A stretch of 56,892 nucleotides of DNA. Source: Firm-04 sp045591925 (lineage in GTDB: Bacteria; Bacillota; Clostridia; Oscillospirales; Ruminococcaceae). The DNA lies in contig JAZNTW010000047.1 in the NCBI GenBank assembly GCA_045591925.1, positions 1 to 56,892 on the forward strand, in the 5' to 3' direction. Numbering within the stretch: the stretch's first letter is position 1; the number at the start of each line of letters is the position of its first letter. The notes under the pieces were generated by a model that saw only the letters and a list, made by a program, of their open reading frames with translations, was not told where the DNA came from and searched no databases. The position numbers and the translations under genes were made by a program. Of the stretch, positions 26,452 to 33,875 are shown in pieces.

Positions 26452-26833
26452 TCTGTTCACTTCATTTTCAGCGCTTTCTATAGTATTATGATTCTATTAC
26501 GAAAACATTAAGAGTATTTCGCCCAATCCCGGATTTGATTTTGCAGCAAAAATCTTATGATCGACTCGTTCACAGGAAAATCCATCCGAACCGGTGCGCA
26601 TATCCACTGCAACTATCCAATTTCACCAATAATTGACCGACTGTGATTTACAGTTGTAGGACTGAAAAATACAGTTCGTCTTGTTTTTAACGATATTCAC
26701 GATTTGTTCATAGATTTCTTGGTGATAATATGACAGTTATTTCCAATTATTTCGCTATAATTACGTAGATACAATGTTTATTTGAATTGCAGATAGGATA
26801 TGATAGGACATTTTCAAATTGTGCAAAATAGAG
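26452..26833. other. AT-rich intergenic stretch upstream of gdhA
   Basis: I see no gene here. The stretch is distinctly richer in A+T than its surroundings. It contains ACTGT-GATTT-ACAGT (26640-26654) and two further ACAGT/ACTG copies within 40 bases, which could be an operator but match no regulator site I know. Confidence 0.35.
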
Positions 26834-26839
26834 TATAAT
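26834..26839 (+). promoter_or_regulatory. Probable -10 of gdhA
   Basis: TATAAT at 26834-26839 lies 55 bases before the gdhA start. The -35 region at the usual distance (about 26811-26816, ATTTTC) is poor, so an activator or extended contacts may be needed. AAGGAG at about 26880 is the gdhA ribosome site. Confidence 0.5.
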
Positions 26840-26894
26840 TATAGCGTGGACAAATGAACGTCCTGAACTTATTGATTATAAGGAGATTAGTGTT

Positions 26895-28250
26895 ATGGAA
26901 CTGAAGAATGCTTACCTGCAATCAGTTTACGAGCAGGTTGAAAAGCGCAACCAGAACGAGCCGGAGTTCCTCCAGACCGTTGCTGAAGTGCTCGGCACCC
27001 TCGAACCTGTTGTGGAAAAAAGACCTGACCTCGTAGAGGCTGGCGTTATCGAAAGAATGGTCGAGCCGGAGCGCCAGATCATCTTCCGTGTGCCGTGGAT
27101 TGACGATAACGGCAAGCTGCAGGTCAACCGTGGCTTCCGTGTACAGTTCAACTCTGCAATCGGACCGTACAAGGGTGGTCTGCGTTTTGCAAAGAATGTT
27201 TATATCGGCATCATCAAGTTCCTTGGCTTTGAGCAGACCTTCAAGAACTCCCTGACCTCCCTCCCGATGGGCGGCGGCAAGGGCGGTTCCGACTTTGACC
27301 CGCAGGGCAAGTCCGATGCAGAAGTTATGCGTTTCTGCCAGAGCTTCATGACTGAGCTGTATCGTCACATTGGCCCGAACCTTGACGTTCCGGCTGGTGA
27401 TATCGGCGTTGGCGCTCGTGAGGTCGGCTATCTGTTCGGTCAGTACAAGAGACTCCAGAACGAATTCACCGGCGTTCTCACCGGTAAGGGTCTCTCCTAC
27501 GGCGGTTCTCTGATTCGTCCGGAGGCAACCGGTTACGGCGCAGTTTACTACGTTCAGAATATGCTCGATTACTTCAAGGATGATATCAAGGGTAAGACCT
27601 TTGCAGTTTCCGGCTTCGGTAATGTTGCATGGGGTACCATCAAGAAGGTCAACGAGCTCGGCGGTAAGGTCGTTACCATTTCCGGTCCGGACGGCTACAT
27701 CTATGATCCGGACGGCATCTCCACTGAGGAGAAGGTCAACTTCCTGCTCGAAATGAGAGCATCCTGCCGCAACCGCGCTGAGGACTACGCTGACAAGTTC
27801 CCGTCTGCAAAGTTCTTCAAGGGCGAGAAGCCGTGGGGCGTGAAGGCTGACATTCTGATGCCTTGCGCAACACAGAACGAGGTTGGCGTTGAGGAAGCAA
27901 AGAAGATCATCGAGAACGGCGTAAAGTATTATGTTGAAGTTGCAAATATGCCTACCACCAACGAGGCAATCGCTCTGCTGAAAGAAGCTGGCATTGTTGT
28001 TGCTCCGTCCAAGGCAGTTAACGCTGGCGGCGTTGCAGTTTCCGGTCTGGAAATGTCCCAGAACTCCATGCGTTACAACTGGAGCGAAGAGGAAGTTGAC
28101 GCAAAGCTCAAGGACATCATGGCAAACATCTTCAAGGCAAGCATCGACGCTGCAAACGAGTATGGTCTGAATGACGACCTCGTTGCAGGTGCAAACATCG
28201 CAGGTTTCCTGAAGGTTGCTGAGGCAATGAAGGCTCAGGGCTGCGTATAA
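26895..28250 (+). CDS. gdhA: NADP-type glutamate dehydrogenase
   Basis: Hexameric GDH that aminates 2-oxoglutarate, a main ammonium-assimilation route in gut Firmicutes. 451 residues, normal for the small hexameric class. Substrate-site Lys93 sits in P-Y-K-G-G-L-R-F; catalytic Lys129 in P-M-G-G-G-K-G-G-S-D-F-D-P. The nucleotide loop S-G-F-G-N-V-A-W is in the second domain. The G-K-S-D run after F-D-P is usual for NADP enzymes. Codons differ from neighbours (AAG, GCT and GTT favoured), which suggests very high expression rather than transfer. It is a single-gene unit with its own terminator. Confidence 0.97.
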   Translation: MELKNAYLQSVYEQVEKRNQNEPEFLQTVAEVLGTLEPVVEKRPDLVEAGVIERMVEPERQIIFRVPWIDDNGKLQVNRGFRVQFNSAIGPYKGGLRFAKNVYIGIIKFLGFEQTFKNSLTSLPMGGGKGGSDFDPQGKSDAEVMRFCQSFMTELYRHIGPNLDVPAGDIGVGAREVGYLFGQYKRLQNEFTGVLTGKGLSYGGSLIRPEATGYGAVYYVQNMLDYFKDDIKGKTFAVSGFGNVAWGTIKKVNELGGKVVTISGPDGYIYDPDGISTEEKVNFLLEMRASCRNRAEDYADKFPSAKFFKGEKPWGVKADILMPCATQNEVGVEEAKKIIENGVKYYVEVANMPTTNEAIALLKEAGIVVAPSKAVNAGGVAVSGLEMSQNSMRYNWSEEEVDAKLKDIMANIFKASIDAANEYGLNDDLVAGANIAGFLKVAEAMKAQGCV

Positions 28251-28270
28251 TCCGGTTCTATGTAAAACAA

Positions 28271-28306
28271 AAGCAGATGTGGGATTTTCCTACATCTGCT
28301 TTTTTA
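28271..28306 (+). terminator. gdhA terminator, probably bidirectional
   Basis: A stem of 13 pairs with one G-U (28271-28283 with 28289-28301) is followed by T6. Read from the other side the stem is followed by TTTTGTTTTA, so it can also stop the clpE operon coming from the right. Confidence 0.9.
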
Positions 28307-28330
28307 TTTGATTAGAAAAACTCCGCATTC

Positions 28331-28413
28331 TGAAATGCGCCCCTTTTGTTAGACAATGTGGTATAATAGAAATATACCAAGATTGAAACTAACGAAAGGG
28401 GGCATTTTTATGA
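28331..28413 (+). mobile_element. Possible remnant left end of an IS3-family element
   Basis: The segment reads TGAAATGCGCCCCTTTTGTT then AGACA, an extended -10 (TG-n-TATAAT, 28359-28367), AAAGGGGG and an ATG at 28410 that stops after 6 codons inside clpE. This arrangement recalls left ends of IS150-group IS3 elements (TG...GCRCCCC...GTTAGACA) with their orfA promoter. No transposase remains. The ATG overlaps the clpE stop codon TAA. The identification is from memory of such ends, not from a search. Confidence 0.4.
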
Positions 28414-30756
28414 TTCAGATTCGATCTTGATGCCATCCTCTGTACCGCGAATATGCAGGATTCTGAGGGGCAGCTCGGCGTCCACAATCATCGAAGCAAC
28501 CGTATCCTCCACTTCGTCACGCAGTACCCGGTGGATATCACGCGCACCGTAACGATGGCCATGCGATTTCTCCGCGACTGCTTTCAGCGCAGCCTCGTCC
28601 CAATCAAGCAGAATACCGCGTTCAGACAGCGCAGCGGCAGTCTCCTTGAGCATGAGGTCTGCGATACGCACATAGTCCTCCAGCGTCAGCGGCTTAAAGA
28701 CGACAATCTCATCAATTCTGCCGACAAATTCCGGCCTCAGGAATTCTTTCAGGGCTTTGAGCGCCTTTTCCTTAGAAATATCCTCCTCGGTACGGTTGAA
28801 CCCAACACCGGTTGACTTATCGGTGCTGCCGGCATTCGAGGTCATAACGATAATCGTATTCTCGAAGTTGACGGTTCTGCCCTGCGCGTCATCAATTTTG
28901 CCCTCGTCGAGAATTTGCAGCAGCAGATTCATCACATCCGGATGCGCTTTCTCGATTTCGTCAAACAGAATCACGGAATACGGTCTGCGGCGCACCTTTT
29001 CGGTGAGCTGACCGGCTTCGTCATAACCGACATAGCCCGGAGGCGAACCGATCATACGCGATATTGCGTGCTTTTCCATATATTCCGTCATATCGAGCCG
29101 AATCAGCGGATCGGTCGAATCAAACATCTCCTTGGAAAGCACCTTGACAAGCTCCGTCTTTCCAACACCAGTCGGACCGACAAAGATAAACGAAGCCGGT
29201 CGGCGGCGTGCAGACATCTGAACACGGCTGCGCTTGATTGCTTTTACAAGTGCAGTGATCGCTTCATCCTGTCCGATGATATGCTTTTTCAAATTGGCTT
29301 CGAGGTCACGCAGCTTTGCATACTCCGTCTCCTCGATTTTATTTGCCGGAATTCCTGTCCAGATTTCAATGACATGGGCAAGGTCATTCGCTTCAACATG
29401 AACCTCGACCGGATGCGCAGTCAGCTCGTCATAACGCGCTTTCATATGGATCATTTCGCCCTTGCGCTCCTGCAATTTCTGATAATCCGGATTCTCGGCA
29501 GCTTCAATTTCTTCAATCTCAGCCTGTTTCTCAGCGATTTCGGTGGTCAGGCGATCAAGCTCCGTCAGCTCCGGATGGCGGATACTGACATAGGCACAAC
29601 TTTCGTCCAACAGATCAATCGCCTTATCCGGCAGAAAACGGTCTGTGATATAGCGCTCGGACAGCACCGTACAGAGCCGCAGCATCGCCGGAGAAATATG
29701 CACCCGATGGAATTCCTCATAGTATTTTGCAACACCCTTGAGAATCTCAATGGTATCCTCAACAGTGGGTTCATCGACCTTGACAGGCTGGAAGCGACGC
29801 TCCAATGCGCCATCCTTTTCGATATATTTCCGGTATTCGGTAAAGGTTGTCGCACCGATCACCTGAACCTCACCACGGGAAAGTGCCGGCTTTAAGATAT
29901 TTGCGGCATTCATAGAGCCCTCGGAATCACCAGCACCGACAAGGCTATGCACCTCATCAATAAACAGGATGATATTCCCCTGCTCCTTGACCTCATCGAC
30001 CAAGCCCTTGACTCTGCTTTCAAACTGACCGCGGAACTGTGTTCCGGCGACCAGAGCGGTCATATCGAGCAGATAGATTTTCTTATCCTTGAGATGAAAC
30101 GGTACGTCACCGGATGCAATCCGAAGCGCAATGCCCTCGGCAACCGCCGTCTTACCGACACCCGGTTCACCAATCAAGCAGGGATTGTTCTTCTGACGAC
30201 GCGAGAGAATCTGAATCACTCTTGCAATCTCGGTATCTCTGCCGATGACGCCATCCATTTTACCTTCCTCGGCACGCTTGCTGAGATTGGTACAATAGTT
30301 GTCGAGATATTTGAGCTCTTTTTTGCGTTCTTTTTTCTTGGATTTCCGCTCCTCGCCCTTGCTGTCGCGGGATTTATCGCCAAATCGGCTGAACAAGCTG
30401 CTCGCGGATTGCTTCTCGCCATCTTTTTTGTCATCAGCCTTATCCTTTGACTGCTCCTGTTCGGTGCTTGAAAACGGCTGATCGGTAAAGAGACTCTGAA
30501 TAAATCCGGGCATGGTACTTGCGCCGCCCATTTCAAAATTTTTATCCTCACTATCAAGCAGATCCATCATCTGTTCGCTCATCTGCTCGATATCCTCGTC
30601 GGAGATGCCCATATGCTCCATATACTCCGCGACCTGCGGAATATTCATCTTCTTCGCACAGGCAAGGCACAGTCCTTCATTTCGCTTTTCCGTCCCCTGC
30701 ACAGATGTGATAAACACAATGGCAGGACGCTTCTTACATTGACTGCAAAGAACCAT
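28408..30756 (-). CDS. clpE: ClpE-type AAA+ ATPase (Clp protease unfoldase)
   Basis: 782 residues from ATG 30756. The N-terminus has the ClpE zinc finger: Cys4, Cys7, Cys30 and Cys33 (CxxC-x22-CxxC), no double Clp_N domain, and a charged Lys/Glu/Ser-rich linker (about 90-150). AAA+ module 1 has Walker A G-E-P-G-V-G-K-T near 195; a coiled-coil middle domain with E/K/Q repeats lies near 390-470; module 2 has G-P-T-G-V-G-K-T near 526; the Clp C-terminal domain ends in S-E-S. It probably feeds ClpP. It is the last gene of a long minus-strand run. The start is preceded by a hairpin lying between AAGGAG and the ATG. Confidence 0.93.
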   Translation of the reverse strand: MVLCSQCKKRPAIVFITSVQGTEKRNEGLCLACAKKMNIPQVAEYMEHMGISDEDIEQMSEQMMDLLDSEDKNFEMGGASTMPGFIQSLFTDQPFSSTEQEQSKDKADDKKDGEKQSASSLFSRFGDKSRDSKGEERKSKKKERKKELKYLDNYCTNLSKRAEEGKMDGVIGRDTEIARVIQILSRRQKNNPCLIGEPGVGKTAVAEGIALRIASGDVPFHLKDKKIYLLDMTALVAGTQFRGQFESRVKGLVDEVKEQGNIILFIDEVHSLVGAGDSEGSMNAANILKPALSRGEVQVIGATTFTEYRKYIEKDGALERRFQPVKVDEPTVEDTIEILKGVAKYYEEFHRVHISPAMLRLCTVLSERYITDRFLPDKAIDLLDESCAYVSIRHPELTELDRLTTEIAEKQAEIEEIEAAENPDYQKLQERKGEMIHMKARYDELTAHPVEVHVEANDLAHVIEIWTGIPANKIEETEYAKLRDLEANLKKHIIGQDEAITALVKAIKRSRVQMSARRRPASFIFVGPTGVGKTELVKVLSKEMFDSTDPLIRLDMTEYMEKHAISRMIGSPPGYVGYDEAGQLTEKVRRRPYSVILFDEIEKAHPDVMNLLLQILDEGKIDDAQGRTVNFENTIIVMTSNAGSTDKSTGVGFNRTEEDISKEKALKALKEFLRPEFVGRIDEIVVFKPLTLEDYVRIADLMLKETAAALSERGILLDWDEAALKAVAEKSHGHRYGARDIHRVLRDEVEDTVASMIVDAELPLRILHIRGTEDGIKIESES

Positions 30757-30765
30757 CTTTCTACA

Positions 30766-30796
30766 GGATTCCAAATCCAGATGGAATCCTCTCCTT
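30766..30796 (-). promoter_or_regulatory. Hairpin between the Shine-Dalgarno and start of clpE
   Basis: AAGGAG (30796-30791) is 34 bases from the clpE ATG, too far to act directly. A perfect 8-bp hairpin (30789-30782 with 30773-30766) lies between them. Folded, it brings the ribosome site to about 10 bases from the ATG; unfolded, it moves it out of range. This could be a temperature- or protein-sensitive switch. Confidence 0.45.
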
Positions 30797-30877
30797 TCTC
30801 TAGGTGATATTGATGTGATATAGATTCTAATAGAGCGCCTCTGCGGCGGCAGATCCCACAGCAGAGGTGCTTCATCA

Positions 30878-31792
30878 TTATAGCATGATGCTGATATGAT
30901 CGTAGAAGAACGAGAACAGCTTCGATTCTGCAATCGTCGGATCATTAAAGATCAGGAATCTTCCGCCAAGCAGCAGCACAAGCAGTCTGACAACCAAGGT
31001 CAGCAGCATGACAACGATGCCTGCTTCGATGACGCCGAGCAAGCCGCCGACTGCATGATCTGTTACTCTCTGGATATTCAGGAACATCCGATTCTGCAAT
31101 ATCGCACTAATCAACGCAATAATTGCCATCATAATAGAAAACAGAATCAGGAAAATAAAGATTTGCAGCACCTCGGTTGTCGGCTTTGAGGCAAACATTT
31201 TTTCGAGTATATCTGCACGCTCGGACTGCGTCTTACCGTTATCATAATACGTCGAAATCAGACTGAACATGATATCCGGATTCTCTTTGAGCTGTTCATC
31301 AAAATACATTCTGACATAGCGCGGCAAACGCTGGTCGAGCTCTGCGCCATAGCTTTTCGCAAACGCATCTCTGAGCATTTTCGTAAACTCAGCCTTATCG
31401 CAGACCGGTCCGCCGGTTCTTCTCGTGGCGTAATTGAAAAACTCTTCGTCAAAATGAAGATTCTTTTTTGAATCCTCCAATGTGCGCTCAACCATTGCGC
31501 GATCCATCGAGAAGCCATATTGCTCTGCGTCTATCGCGTCCGAAAACACCTCGACAAAATCCATATGCTGATTTGCGGTCACAATTCCGTTGATATTATT
31601 CTGATACGCGACCGTCTGATACAAAGTGGGCGCAGCAATCGCAGCAAGCACCGTTGCCACAATCGCAGTTACAGCATAGCCGATGCTAAGCAGCAATATC
31701 TTCGTTACACCGCGCTTTGCATTGATAACGATAATATAAATCACAGTCGCAATCAAGAATAGATCGAATATCCACCAATATGATGTGCCCAT
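30878..31792 (-). CDS. CvpA-like membrane protein
   Basis: 304 residues from ATG 31792 (GGAGG upstream). The first helix then V-I-N-A-K-R-G-V-T-K-I-L and a second long helix match the CvpA/colicin V production N-terminus. A soluble loop of about 130 residues follows, then two more helices near 195-225 and 250-280. The C-terminal I-F-L-I-L-F and V-G-G-L-L-G-V-I-E-A-G-I-V pattern is also CvpA-like. The loop is longer than in E. coli CvpA. It lies between the DUF5711 gene and clpE, 64 bases downstream of the former. Confidence 0.75.
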   Translation of the reverse strand: MGTSYWWIFDLFLIATVIYIIVINAKRGVTKILLLSIGYAVTAIVATVLAAIAAPTLYQTVAYQNNINGIVTANQHMDFVEVFSDAIDAEQYGFSMDRAMVERTLEDSKKNLHFDEEFFNYATRRTGGPVCDKAEFTKMLRDAFAKSYGAELDQRLPRYVRMYFDEQLKENPDIMFSLISTYYDNGKTQSERADILEKMFASKPTTEVLQIFIFLILFSIMMAIIALISAILQNRMFLNIQRVTDHAVGGLLGVIEAGIVVMLLTLVVRLLVLLLGGRFLIFNDPTIAESKLFSFFYDHISIML

Positions 31793-31856
31793 GCACAGTT
31801 CCTCCGTTTTTCTGATTCTACCGCAAGCGAATAATATATCTTCTTTCTCTATGATA

Positions 31857-33080
31857 TTATTTTTGCCGATCGGTTGCTTCGTATTCCATACACGCAATCC
31901 GGTCATAGCCTTTCAAGAACAAATTCTGTCCGATTCGCAAAAAACCGTCATAATTGTCCGCAAGCGGTGTTGTCTGCATTACATTACATTGATAGCTGAT
32001 TGTTTCAATCTCATTATGAAGCTGAACGAGCACTTCATCATTCTCCGTCATCAGCCCGATATCTCTGACGTCCTTTTCATATGTACGGACTGCCGGAGAA
32101 CCGGACGCCCCATTGATGACGACAACCGATCCAGTTCTTGTTGCATCATTTCGGAACAGCATCGCTGCCGTATTGCCTGCAAAGCATCCGCGCACCAGCT
32201 GATCCGGATAGGTATAGCTGGAAAGCAGATTGCCTGCGGAATCAAGGAAGCAGCATTTGTTGTCACCGAACATGAACAAATTCCCCTCACTGGTATTATA
32301 TACCGAAATCGCAACCATGTCAAGGGGTTGACTGGACCAAATTGTATCCGGAGAAGAAAAAACGTATGAATTTACAATAGATTTCATCACGCCATTCTCT
32401 GTCTCGATGCGAACAGCGTAGCAACCGGTCGCATCGGGGTTAAATGCAAGCTCCGAAATACGCTCCACGCAGTCACGCGAATAAATCTGCTGACCCTTGT
32501 GATTAAACACATAGAGTCTGCACGCACAATCCTCAGCATCGGTAATCAGTGCCGCCGTACCATTCGGTGACACTCTCGCAAAGACGATCTGATCGCTGAT
32601 TGTTTTTTCATAGCGCAGCTTTGCCGGTGTTTCCAGACGAAAGCGCGTACCGCCGTTTTCATAGAGCAGACTGAAGTCGCCGGAGGTTTGCAGCATCACA
32701 TTGCCATAGGTATGCTGCCGTGCCGCAGCGAGCGTGCCGTCCTGCTCATAATAATTGAGATAGGAGTCGGTCAGCAGCAGAAGCTGATCGGCTGCCTGTG
32801 AAAGCTGATATTCGGTATTGCCATAAATATGGATGGGAAAATTGCCGTCCGTATCACCAAAATGATTCTGCTGACTCTGATGCCGCGTCCCGATGGTTTC
32901 GAGCTTCGGAATCCACGAATCACGCCGCTGATACAGCACCAGAATCACGATTGCGAGCAAGAGCAGCCAACCGCCTTGCATCAATACCTTTCGCCGTTTT
33001 CTATGCTTTCGCATGGCATAGATATCCTTGGCAGTGTCTTTATTTTTTGGCGATTTGACTGCCAATTTTTTCTTTTCCAA
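31857..33080 (-). CDS. DUF5711 family membrane-anchored beta-propeller-like protein
   Basis: 407 residues: a basic N-terminus, one membrane helix (about 36-52) and a long extracytoplasmic domain built from repeated beta stretches (L-L-L-L-T-D-S-Y-L, A-L-I-T-D-A-E, L-F-M-F-G-D-N-K), as in the DUF5711 family. Such proteins occur in clostridia beside cvpA-like genes. No enzyme motif is visible. AGAAAG precedes the ATG; 33 bases separate it from truA. Confidence 0.8.
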   Translation of the reverse strand: MEKKKLAVKSPKNKDTAKDIYAMRKHRKRRKVLMQGGWLLLLAIVILVLYQRRDSWIPKLETIGTRHQSQQNHFGDTDGNFPIHIYGNTEYQLSQAADQLLLLTDSYLNYYEQDGTLAAARQHTYGNVMLQTSGDFSLLYENGGTRFRLETPAKLRYEKTISDQIVFARVSPNGTAALITDAEDCACRLYVFNHKGQQIYSRDCVERISELAFNPDATGCYAVRIETENGVMKSIVNSYVFSSPDTIWSSQPLDMVAISVYNTSEGNLFMFGDNKCCFLDSAGNLLSSYTYPDQLVRGCFAGNTAAMLFRNDATRTGSVVVINGASGSPAVRTYEKDVRDIGLMTENDEVLVQLHNEIETISYQCNVMQTTPLADNYDGFLRIGQNLFLKGYDRIACMEYEATDRQK

Positions 33081-33113
33081 AATTCGCCCTTCTTTCTGTT
33101 GTCTCTGATATTC

Positions 33114-33875
33114 TCACATTTCTGCGCTGCATTCCGCATCCGAATAAAAGACCCGATTGAGATAGAGTCCATGTGCCATTGCGGTTCTGCCGGCAGCAAG
33201 ACGATCCTTTGCCGCAAGAATATCGGGCATCGAATCGGTCGGAAATACGCCCTCGTTGATGTCGAGCAGCGTCCCGACAAAAATCCGAACCATATTATAC
33301 AAAAAACCATCGCCGCGAATCCTTATGAGAACCTCGTTCCCGGAAGCCTCCACGGATGTGCCATAGATTGTGCGGATACAGTTGGTATCGGCAGTTGCCT
33401 GCGCACAGAAGCTATGGAAATCCCGCGTCCCTACGACCTGTGATGCCGCATACCGAATCTTTTCGATGTCGAGCGGTCTGCGGTAATGAAACGCCTGATC
33501 GGTCAAAAACGGATTTTTGCTTTCATGATTATGGATGCGGTAGAGATACTCCTTGCCCTTGCAGTCAAAGCGCGCATGGAACGCGGTCGGCGCATCCTCG
33601 CAGGCAAGCACGGAAATATCGTCCGGCAGATAGCCATTCAGTGCGCGAACCAGATTTTTACAGCGAATCTCGCGCTCCGTATGCAGATGCAGCACAAACA
33701 TATTCGCATGAACGCCGGTGTCAGTACGGGAGCAGCCATACGCCGTTGTCTGACCATTCAGTACACGCGAAAGCTGCCGTTCCAGTTCTCCTTGTATCGT
33801 GATGGCATTGGGCTGACGCTGAAAACCGTGGTAGCGCGTACCGCGGTATGCGATTGTCATTTTGAGCGTGCGCAT
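33114..33875 (-). CDS. truA: tRNA pseudouridine(38-40) synthase TruA
   Basis: Modifies uridines 38-40 in the anticodon arm of many tRNAs. 253 residues. Catalytic Asp52 lies in C-S-R-T-D-T-G-V-H-A; the start Y-R-G-T-R-Y-H-G-F-Q-R-Q-P and the C-terminal R-I-R-G-D-G-F-L-Y-N-M-V-R-I segments are diagnostic. GGAGG lies upstream, inside the end of the yfhO-like gene, which it overlaps by 19 bases. truA next to ecfT is common in Firmicutes; here the yfhO-like gene separates them. Confidence 0.97.
   Translation of the reverse strand: MRTLKMTIAYRGTRYHGFQRQPNAITIQGELERQLSRVLNGQTTAYGCSRTDTGVHANMFVLHLHTEREIRCKNLVRALNGYLPDDISVLACEDAPTAFHARFDCKGKEYLYRIHNHESKNPFLTDQAFHYRRPLDIEKIRYAASQVVGTRDFHSFCAQATADTNCIRTIYGTSVEASGNEVLIRIRGDGFLYNMVRIFVGTLLDINEGVFPTDSMPDILAAKDRLAAGRTAMAHGLYLNRVFYSDAECSAEM

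Noticed and set aside
26038..26460. 140-codon minus-strand frame crossing the aguA end
   Set aside because: It spans a terminator and a consensus promoter of the same strand and overlaps aguA; no ribosome site.
26895..28250. gdhA as a horizontally acquired gene because of different codon use
   Set aside because: The shift is toward a few preferred codons, as in highly expressed core genes, and the gene is a normal housekeeping enzyme with its own regulation.
30838..30867. Hairpin after the CvpA-like gene as a terminator
   Set aside because: CCTCTGC/GCAGAGG forms a 7-bp stem, but no T tract follows on the minus strand, and clpE continues on the same strand.
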